From positions 1 through 64,000 of IMG/VR virus record IMGVR_UViG_3300042556_001330: a stretch of 64,000 nt of DNA. One strand, 5' to 3'. A model generated the notes under the pieces. It was not told where the DNA came from and searched no databases. It saw only the letters and a list, made by a program, of their open reading frames with translations. This DNA is from a virus. Each line of letters opens with the position of its first letter. Position 1 is the first letter of the stretch. This document shows, piece by piece, positions 15,721 through 22,648 of this stretch. Made by a program: the position numbers and the translations under genes.

Positions 15721-16593
15721 ATGAAAAAAATAAAACATTCGAAGTTCAAAAATACTGGATTTATATTTGAATTATTAGTAAGACAAATTACGTCTGAAAT
15801 CATGTCTGCTAACAAATCAATTGCAGAAAAAATTTTAAAAGAACATTTTAACTCTAAAAAAGAGTTATCTAAAGAATTGAAGTTATATCAATATTTGATT
15901 AACGAAAAATATAATTCGGAATCAAAGGCTGAACAATTCATCAATACAATATTGGAAGCTCGTAAAAAAATTGACGAGAAAAAACTTACAAAAGAAAAGT
16001 ATAACCTTATTAAAGAAATTAAGGAAACTTATAATTTAGATGAGTTTATTAAATCTCCAATATCAAACTACAAAACTCTTGCATCTATCTATAAGATATT
16101 TGAAACGGTTACATCTGACGAATCATTTGACCCAACCGATGTAGTTAGTTCTAGATTTACTATTGCAGAAAATATTATCAATTCATCTATTCAAAATAAA
16201 GAAGCAAAAGTAAAAGATGCCGTTTTAGAAGAATATAGAAAACAAGATGATGATTTAAGAGCAGTATCATACAAATTATTAGTAGAATCTTTTAATAGCA
16301 AATACAAAAACTTAACGGAAGACCAAAAAAGCCTATTGAGAGAATATATTAACAACATCAATAACACTGGTAAATTGAATCAATATGTTAATGAAGAAGT
16401 AACTAAATTAGTAGATTCATTAAAAGAAGTTGGTTCTAAAATTGGTGATAAAGTAACTAAGATTAAATTGGCAGAAACGATTTCAAATATTAAGAAAATT
16501 AAGTCTGTAAAAAAGATTAAAGAACAACACCTATCAGCAATGATGATGACATATGAATTGTTAAAAGAATTAAAAGAATCAATAAAAAAATAA
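15721..16593 (+). CDS. Conserved hypothetical head-operon protein
   Basis: The 291-residue protein is almost entirely helical and rich in Lys, Glu and Ile, starting KKIKHSKFKNTGFIFELLVRQ. I use the ATG at 15721; a TTG three bases earlier is in frame but less likely. It has no signal peptide or membrane span. The sequence recalls uncharacterised proteins encoded beside the portal in T4-like environmental phages. Its place between portal and protease suggests a prohead core or assembly factor. I do not recognise a catalytic motif. Confidence 0.75.
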   Translation: MKKIKHSKFKNTGFIFELLVRQITSEIMSANKSIAEKILKEHFNSKKELSKELKLYQYLINEKYNSESKAEQFINTILEARKKIDEKKLTKEKYNLIKEIKETYNLDEFIKSPISNYKTLASIYKIFETVTSDESFDPTDVVSSRFTIAENIINSSIQNKEAKVKDAVLEEYRKQDDDLRAVSYKLLVESFNSKYKNLTEDQKSLLREYINNINNTGKLNQYVNEEVTKLVDSLKEVGSKIGDKVTKIKLAETISNIKKIKSVKKIKEQHLSAMMMTYELLKELKESIKK

Positions 16594-16596
16594 AAA

Positions 16597-17184
16597 ATGG
16601 TAAATTATAGAATATTTAACGCAAAAGAATTCACAACAGGACAATCTGGTTCTTTAACAAATGCATGGGGTGTAATGAGAGGTTCGGCAATCTGTTCGGG
16701 TTCGGTAACATTGGAAGGGATTGACCCAACATTGACATCAGTTTTAGTTAATGGAAAAACAATTGTAACCGCTTCTCTATCTGACATAAACAACGATTTA
16801 AGTAATACTGCAATTTCTGCAGCATATTCAGAAGCTAGACTTAAAAAAATTACAGTTCCATTTAGTGATTTAACAGGTGGTATATACTCACCTATCGAAT
16901 ATTTTGACGTATATAATTCTGGGTCTGGATTTGTTTTTTTATCTCAATATACTAACAAAGATGCATCGAATGTATATTTTTTAGCGTATACATCGGATAA
17001 AACTCAAACTGCATTTGGTGGAACCACTTCTACTGTATCTGCTAATATTAGTTATTTTCCATCATTATCACCAACCCCAACACGCTCTACTCTAAAATTA
17101 GAACATTTATCAGTTGGAGAACCAATACCAATGCATGTAAGAAGTATTACCGTAACGGCAGGTTCGGCATATCTATTATCATAA
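16597..17184 (+). CDS. Head-operon beta-rich protein resembling the capsid insertion region
   Basis: The 195-residue protein is rich in Ser, Thr and Gly and predicted mostly beta. Its residues about 59-130 line up by eye with residues about 180-250 of the major capsid protein. Both have L-[S/A]-D-I-x-x-D-L-S, then S-A-[A/S]-[Y/F], then LKK-[I/V]-T-V, and later QYT-x-K-[D/N]-x-x-N-V. In the capsid protein this stretch falls where T4 gp23 carries its surface insertion domain. This protein may therefore be a stand-alone relative of that domain and act as a capsid decoration or vertex protein. That role is an inference; the family is otherwise unknown to me. Confidence 0.75.
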   Translation: MVNYRIFNAKEFTTGQSGSLTNAWGVMRGSAICSGSVTLEGIDPTLTSVLVNGKTIVTASLSDINNDLSNTAISAAYSEARLKKITVPFSDLTGGIYSPIEYFDVYNSGSGFVFLSQYTNKDASNVYFLAYTSDKTQTAFGGTTSTVSANISYFPSLSPTPTRSTLKLEHLSVGEPIPMHVRSITVTAGSAYLLS

Positions 17185-17202
17185 AATTAAACGGAGAATA
17201 AA

Positions 17203-17799
17203 ATGCCAGCAGTATCAAAAGCACAACAAAGATTTATGGGTATGGTTCATGCAGCTCAAAAAGGTGATATGGAAAACCCATCACCGGAAGTTGCAAAAGT
17301 AGCTGCAGATATGTCTGATAAAGATGCTAAAGATTTTGCATCAACCAAACATAAAGGATTACCTAATAAAAAAGAAGAACAAATCAAACAACTTAAAGAA
17401 AAAATTCGTCAACTTGTAAGAGAAAAAATGATGGGTGAAATGAATGTAACTGGAAATGTACAAGGATACAATACACCGGCTGCATTTGGTAAACCTGAAA
17501 ACGAAAAGAAAAAAGGTAAAAGACAAGCAGACTTAACAGGATATAGTGTAGTAAGTGAAAATCGTTGGTTAGATTTAAAAAATGAAGAATCAACTGCACA
17601 AGCTAAAATAGGTAGAGGTATATCTAACATCAATAAACAATTAAAAGAAATGGAAAGATTTCTTAATTGGTATGGTAAAATTAAAAATGAAAGTGGTGTT
17701 GATAACAAATCTTATTGGAAAAGAACAAATGGTCATATTTATAGTATAAAAGAGAGATTGATAAAATTAGACCAAAAAATCAGACAAATATCAGAATAA
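17203..17799 (+). CDS. DUF3008-type phage head protein
   Basis: The first 65 residues (MPAVSKAQQRFMGMVHAAQK... to ...FASTKHKGLPNKK) match the DUF3008 signature as I know it from T4-like phages. The rest is charged, with a helical EEQIKQLKEKIRQLVREK segment, a GYNTPAAFGKPENEKKKG linker and a C-terminal helical region. The gene starts after a GGAG four-base Shine-Dalgarno-like sequence (17192-17195), unusual for this window. It lies upstream of the protease, so an internal head or core protein is plausible. The stop overlaps the next ATG (TAATG). Confidence 0.8.
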   Translation: MPAVSKAQQRFMGMVHAAQKGDMENPSPEVAKVAADMSDKDAKDFASTKHKGLPNKKEEQIKQLKEKIRQLVREKMMGEMNVTGNVQGYNTPAAFGKPENEKKKGKRQADLTGYSVVSENRWLDLKNEESTAQAKIGRGISNINKQLKEMERFLNWYGKIKNESGVDNKSYWKRTNGHIYSIKERLIKLDQKIRQISE

Positions 17800-18107
17800 T
17801 GAAACATACAGAATTAAAAGAACTTATTAGACAAGTGGTAAAAGAAGAAAATGATTATCAACAATTGTTTAAACATATGTTAGACAAGACTGGTAAATCA
17901 TTGGGAGATATGTCTGATGACGAAAAGAAAGCATTTTTTAATGCAGTAGATAAGGCATCAAAAGCAAAAAACGAAGGTAGATTAAAAGGATATAACGAAG
18001 CCGAATTAACTGCAGGACAAAAGAAATTAGATGTTGATAAGGATGGTGAGATTGAAGGTTCGGATTTAGCAGCATTAAGAGCTAAAAACGAAGAAAAAAA
18101 AAAGTAG
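17799..18107 (+). CDS. Small acidic/helical protein with an EF-hand-like loop
   Basis: The 102-residue protein contains LDVDKDGEIEGSDLAALR, a textbook EF-hand/dockerin calcium loop with Asp at 1, 3, 5 and 12, Gly at 6 and Ile at 8. The N-terminus KHTELKELIRQVVKEEN resembles the amphipathic leaders of other head-operon proteins here. The gene ends in a run of ten A residues followed by GTAG. The last codons form A AAA AAG directly before the TAG stop, a classical -1 slippery heptamer that would join this protein to the next frame. Calcium binding is inferred from the loop. Confidence 0.8.
   Translation: MKHTELKELIRQVVKEENDYQQLFKHMLDKTGKSLGDMSDDEKKAFFNAVDKASKAKNEGRLKGYNEAELTAGQKKLDVDKDGEIEGSDLAALRAKNEEKKK
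18098..18104 (+). other. Candidate -1 ribosomal frameshift site A AAA AAG
   Basis: The heptamer A AAA AAG is in the correct phase of the 102-residue EF-hand gene, immediately before its TAG. A -1 slip would continue as VDENLILGVMTT and into the following membrane protein without a stop. No stimulatory hairpin was identified by eye. Confidence 0.35.
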
Positions 18108-18130
18108 ATGAGAATCTTATATTGGGTGTA

Positions 18131-18514
18131 ATGACCACTATTGGTTCTATACTCATTGGTAAGATTATCTTTTATTATATTGTAGATTTGGCACAAAAAG
18201 GAATGAAATATTTCCAAGGAAAACCAAACTATAAAAAAGAGGTTAAAAGTATTTTAGATTCGATTGCAGATAATAAAAATGTAATTGAAGATATATCTAA
18301 AATGATTGACCCGAAAAAAGGAATTGACAATAGTACCGCTGAGGATATTGTTAATATGGGATATATTAAGACACAGATAATTAAAATGGTGGATAGTACA
18401 AATGGTGAGTTGGATGAAACTGAATTGAAAAATCAATTAAAGACCATACTTATCAAATCTTGGACACCAATGAGTAGTGTGGCAATTGAAAAAGTTAAAA
18501 AGGATTTAAAATAA
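18131..18514 (+). CDS. Small membrane protein of the head operon
   Basis: From the ATG at 18131 the product is 127 residues; the same frame is open back to the slippery run at 18098, and a TTG at 18122 is an alternative. The N-terminus MTTIGSILIGKIIFYYIVDL is a likely transmembrane helix. The remainder is a charged helical domain (KKEVKSILDSIADNKNVIEDISKMID). The upstream codons (VDENLILGV) extend the hydrophobic start naturally, which supports either an upstream non-ATG start or a frameshift fusion with the EF-hand protein. Its stop overlaps the ATG of the prohead protease. Function is unknown. Confidence 0.65.
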   Translation: MTTIGSILIGKIIFYYIVDLAQKGMKYFQGKPNYKKEVKSILDSIADNKNVIEDISKMIDPKKGIDNSTAEDIVNMGYIKTQIIKMVDSTNGELDETELKNQLKTILIKSWTPMSSVAIEKVKKDLK

Positions 18515-19104
18515 TGAGTAAAGGACTATTAATAGAAACACACCTATTTGAGGCAAAAATGGTGAAAGAAGAAAACGGAACTTATTTAGTTAAGGGTATT
18601 CTTCAAAGAGCAGGTGCACCAAATCAAAATCATAGAAGGTATCCTAAAGAAATCTTAGAAAGGGAGTGTAAAAAATACGAACAACTTATTAAAGAAAGAA
18701 GAGCATTGGGTGAATTAGACCACCCAGATTCTCCGGTTATCAACTTAAAAAATGTATCACATAACATTAGAGAAATTTGGTGGGATGGTGATGATGTTTG
18801 TGGTGTAGTAGAAATTCTTTCAACTCCTTCCGGAAATATTCTTAGAGAATTATTAAAGAATAATATTCGTTTAGGTATTAGTAGTAGAGGATTGGGTTCG
18901 GTAAAAGAACTTAGAGATGGTACTGTAATGGTTCAGGAAGACTTTGAATTGGTTGGATGGGACTTTGTATCAAATCCATCAACACATGGTGCATTTATGG
19001 CTCCTATGAACGAAAGTAAACAATGGGCAAAAGTAGCAGAGGAATGTGGTAAGTGGTGTAAGTCACAAGATTTAATGAGAGAAATTATAATAGAACTAAA
19101 TTAA
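18514..19104 (+). CDS. Prohead protease (gp21-like)
   Basis: The 196-residue protein is the T4 gp21-type serine protease that matures the prohead by cleaving scaffold, capsid and internal proteins. The catalytic His is in GELDHPDSP (H70) and the Ser in GISSRGLGS (121-129). The conserved LQRAGAPNQNHRRYP segment (30-44) and WDFVSNPSTHGA near residue 150 are also typical. Length is close to T4 gp21 (212). It lies upstream of the scaffold and capsid genes, separated by several small candidate internal proteins that may be its substrates. T4 gp21 cuts after L/I-x-E; matching sites occur in several neighbours. Confidence 0.95.
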   Translation: MSKGLLIETHLFEAKMVKEENGTYLVKGILQRAGAPNQNHRRYPKEILERECKKYEQLIKERRALGELDHPDSPVINLKNVSHNIREIWWDGDDVCGVVEILSTPSGNILRELLKNNIRLGISSRGLGSVKELRDGTVMVQEDFELVGWDFVSNPSTHGAFMAPMNESKQWAKVAEECGKWCKSQDLMREIIIELN

Positions 19105-19113
19105 TATAGAGAT

Positions 19114-19614
19114 ATGGTTAATGAAATGAGTTGGCATCAGTTTTCTACTTTGCCGTCAATGAATAAAGTCCCACAACACGAAGTTGAAAGACAATATAGA
19201 ATATATCTAAATGAAATTGCAGAACAAAGAATTGCAATCCATTTAATGCAAGAACAAATGACCAGAGCAGAAGCTATGGCAGTTGCAGCAGCAAGTAGTG
19301 GTGGTGGTGGATACATCCAACAAGAAGAGCAAGGAGGTAGTGGATGTATCGAATGTGTATTCAACACATCGGATGACACAAATTGTGTATTATGGATTGA
19401 AACATCTGAACCAACCAATTACACAATAACGTGGGGTGATGGTGAAACAACTACCGGCCAAACAACCGATGGAGATGGAGTAGGTAGTGGAGATGGTGAA
19501 TATAAACTTCGAATAGAACACTCTTACGCAGATGCAGATACAGAATATAGTGCTAGTTTATGCTTCGATGATGTAAGTTTAGTAACTAGATTAGAATTTA
19601 ACGGATTCGATTAA
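19114..19614 (+). CDS. PKD-like domain protein, candidate capsid surface protein
   Basis: The 166-residue protein has an N-terminal helical part (VERQYRIYLNEIAEQRI), a Gly-rich linker, and a beta domain with ITWGDGETTTG, the WGDG hallmark of PKD domains, continuing to HSYADADTEYSASLCF. The last residues, SLVTRLEFNGFD, look like the first strand of a leucine-rich repeat. The downstream LRR gene is in the same frame, separated by TAA AAA TAA AAT ATT. The two could have arisen by splitting one PKD-LRR protein. PKD and Ig-like domains decorate phage capsids (T4 Hoc has Ig-like domains), so a surface role is plausible but unproven. Confidence 0.7.
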   Translation: MVNEMSWHQFSTLPSMNKVPQHEVERQYRIYLNEIAEQRIAIHLMQEQMTRAEAMAVAAASSGGGGYIQQEEQGGSGCIECVFNTSDDTNCVLWIETSEPTNYTITWGDGETTTGQTTDGDGVGSGDGEYKLRIEHSYADADTEYSASLCFDDVSLVTRLEFNGFD

Positions 19615-19626
19615 AAATAAAATATT

Positions 19627-20490
19627 ATGGCAGCATTAACTTCAATAACAGGTTTACAAAACCTAACAAATATAGTACAATTCCACGCAGATGAAAATAG
19701 TTTAACATCTATTGATTTTTCTGGAATGTCATCACTTACTCTTATCGATATAAGTGATAACGATGTACCTGATAGTGGTACACCTTCTTTAACATCTGTT
19801 AATTTAAGTGGGTGTACATCTCTTGAAACACTTCGTATAGATGATAGTGATTTTTCAGCAGGATTTCCTGATTTATCAGATTGTACTTCTTTACAATGGA
19901 TAGATGCCGATGACTCCTATATGAGTGGTTCGGTAGATATATCAAATTTACCAGCATTAAGAGGTTTTGATTTTTCTCAAAATGGAGACTTAACCGAAAT
20001 AATTATATCAAAAGACCAACCATTGGGTAATGGAGAAGAAATTGATATAGAAAGTTGTACTTCACTTACTCAAACTTCATTAGATAATATTCTACAACAA
20101 TTATCAAGTGGTTCTATAAGTGAAGGGTATATAAATTTTTTAAATACGGTAGCCCCAAGCTTAAACAGAGGACTTCCGGCATTAAGAAATCTTGTTGATG
20201 ATAAGGGTTGGTCATATAGTTTAACTGCGAATTATAACCAACGTTTAGATAATGTAACGGATATATATCCATCATCGTCTGCAGCATGTGACGCAGCGGG
20301 GAATAATTTGTTAGAAACCAGATATATTTACAGTGGAAGTTATGTTGAAGTTGGAAATCGTGTATTTAGTGATGCTGAATTAGTGTACCCAATAGCAGAC
20401 GGATACTTTGGAGAATTAGGAGATGGAACATTTATTTATCAAGTATCAGGTGGAGATGGAACTATTGTAGCACAAACAACTTGTGGATAA
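19627..20490 (+). CDS. Leucine-rich-repeat protein
   Basis: The 287-residue protein carries about six BspA-like leucine-rich repeats in residues 1-150, such as LTSIDFSGMSSLTLIDISDN, SLTSVNLSGCTSLETLRIDD and SLQWIDADDSYMSGSVDISN. The C-terminal 100 residues form a separate beta-rich domain, including LLETRYIYSGSYVEVGNRVF. There is no signal peptide, which is unusual for BspA-like proteins and fits a virion component. LRR proteins are common on Bacteroidota surfaces, so the domain may be host-derived. It follows the PKD-like gene in the same frame after two stop codons. Confidence 0.75.
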   Translation: MAALTSITGLQNLTNIVQFHADENSLTSIDFSGMSSLTLIDISDNDVPDSGTPSLTSVNLSGCTSLETLRIDDSDFSAGFPDLSDCTSLQWIDADDSYMSGSVDISNLPALRGFDFSQNGDLTEIIISKDQPLGNGEEIDIESCTSLTQTSLDNILQQLSSGSISEGYINFLNTVAPSLNRGLPALRNLVDDKGWSYSLTANYNQRLDNVTDIYPSSSAACDAAGNNLLETRYIYSGSYVEVGNRVFSDAELVYPIADGYFGELGDGTFIYQVSGGDGTIVAQTTCG

Positions 20491-20504
20491 AAAAATAAAA
20501 TAAA

Positions 20505-20756
20505 ATGGCAAAATTAATAAATTTAGTACCTGTTAAAGAAATAAAAAAAGAATCCATAGAGGATATGGATACTACAATACCGGCTAAAGTTGAAAGATTT
20601 TTAGATAGAGCATTGAGTGTTATTAAATCATATAACTTATCCAGAAAAAAAGAACAATTGGTGATTGCAAAATTGGTAGATGCATTAGGTATGACACCAC
20701 AAGAATTGTCAATTGCAGTTCAAAAATTAAAAAAGAATAAAATCGTAAAGAGATAG
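20505..20756 (+). CDS. Small head-operon protein with amphipathic leader
   Basis: The 83-residue basic protein begins MAKLINLVPVKEIKKES, very like the MKLINLIPLKEEA start of the protein at 21980-22279. The rest is predicted helical, with ERFLDRALSVIKSYNLSRKK and a helix-turn-helix-like VDALGMTPQELSIAVQKL. The shared leader and the position between protease and scaffold suggest a packaged internal head protein whose leader is removed by the prohead protease. DNA binding is possible. No family is recognised. Confidence 0.7.
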   Translation: MAKLINLVPVKEIKKESIEDMDTTIPAKVERFLDRALSVIKSYNLSRKKEQLVIAKLVDALGMTPQELSIAVQKLKKNKIVKR

Positions 20757-20759
20757 TAT

Positions 20760-21194
20760 ATGTTAAAGTTAAGAGATTTATTAAAAGAAACCGAAGAGTT
20801 TGAGCAATTACCAACGGAATTGAAAAAACACTTTTTAGAAATTATTTCAACTTATAACCAACATAGAGAAGGTATGAGTAGAAAGTCCGATATTATGCAA
20901 ATTGCAGAAACATTGGGTGGTATTGCAGATGCTGCACAAGAATATACTTTGAGAGAAGGTGGTGATTGGTTTGATAGAGTTACTATTAAAAGAAATATGA
21001 ATGAGTTAAAGAAATTACAAACTTCATTTGAAAAGGAAGCAGTTGAAGCGAAATCACAACAACAAAGATTAGAAGCTCTTTATGAAGATATGGGTCATGT
21101 GTTAGGTAGATACTTTGAAATAGCAGATTTATCTGAAGAAGTGATGAAACAAAGATTAGGATTACAAGAATGTAAAACTTGCAATGGCAAATAA
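20760..21194 (+). CDS. Small helical head-operon protein
   Basis: The 144-residue protein begins MLKLRDLLKETEEFEQLP, again an amphipathic leader with a Leu/Glu pattern matching the T4 gp21 preference. The body is helical with a coiled-coil-like central segment (NELKKLQTSFEKEAVEAKSQQQRLEAL) and ends with a CKTC pair (QECKTCNGK). The gene overlaps the next one by 11 bases. Function is unknown; an internal head protein is the working inference. Confidence 0.7.
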   Translation: MLKLRDLLKETEEFEQLPTELKKHFLEIISTYNQHREGMSRKSDIMQIAETLGGIADAAQEYTLREGGDWFDRVTIKRNMNELKKLQTSFEKEAVEAKSQQQRLEALYEDMGHVLGRYFEIADLSEEVMKQRLGLQECKTCNGK

Positions 21195-21621
21195 ACAAAA
21201 ATTAAACGAATTTTCTTTGGTAGCCATACTGGGTGGTATAGCATTGTTTGCTTTTTTCAGTATGTTATTTGGAAGACTTGCGGATAATGTTGACGCTTAC
21301 TATAATGGTAGAAGTGTAGAAATACAAAGAGCTCTAAAAAAAATATTAAAATCATTATACAAAAATAATACATTTTTAGCAAGAATAGATGATGACGCAG
21401 AAAGAATGGGAGTTGGTGGTGGATTAATATCTGCAATCATGGGATACCCTGAATTAAAATCGGAATTAAATTCTTACAAAAATGACAAAAATATTAATTT
21501 TGAAGAACTTAAAAATGAATTAAGTAAAGTTTTAACAAAAGGAATATTTGAAGAAGCACAAGATAGAGGATTAATAGTTAATTTCGAAAAACAAATCAAA
21601 AATACAAAATGGAGCAATTAG
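21184..21621 (+). CDS. Small membrane-type head-operon protein
   Basis: The 145-residue protein has a strong hydrophobic segment, FSLVAILGGIALFAFFSMLF (about residues 9-28), followed by a charged helical domain with DDDAERMGVGGGLISAIMG. The first nine residues (MANKQKLNE) precede the span. The gene overlaps both neighbours by about a dozen bases. A membrane protein in a head operon might anchor the initiating prohead to the inner membrane, as T4 gp40 does, or be packaged and enter the membrane on injection. Neither is shown by the sequence. Confidence 0.65.
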   Translation: MANKQKLNEFSLVAILGGIALFAFFSMLFGRLADNVDAYYNGRSVEIQRALKKILKSLYKNNTFLARIDDDAERMGVGGGLISAIMGYPELKSELNSYKNDKNINFEELKNELSKVLTKGIFEEAQDRGLIVNFEKQIKNTKWSN

Positions 21622-21980
21622 CATCATTATTATTACATAGCAGAACACAGGCACATTCATTTCATTTAGGAGTTAAAGGTACAGGTGCACTATCTGCACA
21701 TTTGGCATTAGGAAATTATTACGATTCTATCGGTGGTATCGTTGATGGATTAGTAGAAGCATATCAAGGACAATATGGTTTAATTAAATTACAACCTGTT
21801 AGTGGTTTAGATACAAACAATGATATCAAAAATATAATTGCATACTTTGATAAATTAGTTGCAGCAGTTGCAAAATTGAGACAAGACGAAAAATTACAAA
21901 TGAGTTGGTTACAAAACGACATAGATACTATTGTAACTTTATTATATTCTACAAAATACAAATTAGTTAATTTACAATAA
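21609..21980 (+). CDS. Dps/ferritin-like-fold phage protein (DUF5856-type)
   Basis: The 123-residue protein has the segment SRTQAHSFHLGVKGTGALSA followed by HLALGNYYDSIGGIVDGLVE and AYQGQYGLI. This pattern belongs to a small T4-like phage family that I recall as DUF5856 and that resembles four-helix Dps/ferritin proteins. The His/Glu/Asp residues spaced along helices 1 and 2 could bind metal. Whether it stores iron, protects packaged DNA or is purely structural is unknown. The gene overlaps the preceding gene by 13 bases and shares one base with the next start. Confidence 0.7.
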   Translation: MEQLASLLLHSRTQAHSFHLGVKGTGALSAHLALGNYYDSIGGIVDGLVEAYQGQYGLIKLQPVSGLDTNNDIKNIIAYFDKLVAAVAKLRQDEKLQMSWLQNDIDTIVTLLYSTKYKLVNLQ

Positions 21981-22279
21981 TGAAATTAATAAATCTAATA
22001 CCATTAAAAGAGGAAGCTGTTAAACTAAGAGCTGGATTCAAAAGAGTATCGTCTGAATATATAGATGCCATAAGAAAATATGAAGGACTAACAACTCGTC
22101 AAAAAATGATGAGTAAATCATATTTTGATGAACAAGATGAAGATAGAAAAAATCAATATCTCTATCAATTAAAAAAACATCAAGAAGATATCAAAGATGC
22201 AAAAGATGAATTAAATAAAGTAGAAAAAGACTACGAAAGAGAATTAAAAAAACAATTGGAATACCAAAAACCATATTAA
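21980..22279 (+). CDS. Small charged coiled-coil head-operon protein
   Basis: The 99-residue protein begins MKLINLIPLKEEAVKLRAGF, sharing its leader with the protein at 20505-20756. The remainder is a long, highly charged helix (KKHQEDIKDAKDELNKVEKD), probably coiled coil. In T4, internal head proteins such as IPI-III carry a short N-terminal capsid-targeting sequence that gp21 removes; this leader is a candidate equivalent. It lies immediately upstream of the bS21 gene with a six-base gap. Confidence 0.7.
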   Translation: MKLINLIPLKEEAVKLRAGFKRVSSEYIDAIRKYEGLTTRQKMMSKSYFDEQDEDRKNQYLYQLKKHQEDIKDAKDELNKVEKDYERELKKQLEYQKPY

Positions 22280-22285
22280 TCAGTT

Positions 22286-22462
22286 ATGTTGATAGTTAGT
22301 GTTAAGAACGGAAATATAGAGTGGGCATTGAAGGATTATAAAAGAAAAGTTCAGGCAACAAAACAAATAGAAGAACTTAGAGATAGAAAGAATTTCACCA
22401 AACCTTCCATTAGAAAGAGATTACAAAAAGAAGAAACTATAAGAAAAAACAAACTATTTTAG
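22286..22462 (+). CDS. rpsU-like: Ribosomal protein bS21 homologue
   Basis: This 58-codon gene encodes a bS21-like protein. It begins MLIVSVKNGNIEWALKDYKR, then EELRDRKNFTKPSIRKR and a basic tail ending RKNKLF. This follows the bS21 plan of an N-terminal strand, the 'ALr.fKr' helix, the '.r....y.KPs..r.rk' segment and a Lys/Arg-rich C-terminus. bS21 binds the 30S platform near the 3' end of 16S rRNA and is known to be encoded by many phages. In Flavobacterium ribosomes bS21 helps hide the anti-Shine-Dalgarno tail, so a phage copy might tune initiation on its SD-less mRNAs. The gene sits directly before the structured leader of the scaffold gene. Confidence 0.88.
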   Translation: MLIVSVKNGNIEWALKDYKRKVQATKQIEELRDRKNFTKPSIRKRLQKEETIRKNKLF

Positions 22463-22648
22463 TAGTTTTCTTTAGTTTTCTAAAAATTTTAGATATATAT
22501 TATCAAATATCTCATTTTTTATTATGAGATTACAAGACATCGTTGATTAATGAATACCCTTCTCTATAAGGTGTGACCGAACAATCAACATAATTACATT
22601 GGAGTTCCCTACAAGAATAACTTCACAACAAAATTTAAGGAAAAAAAG
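22463..22648 (+). promoter_or_regulatory. Structured leader upstream of the scaffold gene
   Basis: This 186-base gap is the longest non-coding stretch in the window. It contains a 7-bp hairpin ATCTCAT/ATGAGAT (22509-22515 with 22524-22530). A second 7-bp stem GTTGATT/AATCAAC (22542-22548 with 22583-22589) encloses a small CCTT/AAGG hairpin. An 8-codon frame, ATG to TAA (22524-22550, MRLQDIVD), begins within the first hairpin. An AAGGA sequence lies 7 bases before the scaffold ATG. AGATATATATTATC at 22491-22504 may be a promoter. Together these look like a regulated leader for the scaffold and capsid genes, but no known riboswitch class is recognised. Confidence 0.5.

Noticed and set aside
19612-19626. 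Stop-codon recoding to explain the in-frame PKD/LRR pair
   Set aside because: TAA, TAG and TGA all terminate genes elsewhere in the window (for example TAG at 18105 and 51704, TGA at 1359), so no stop codon appears reassigned.
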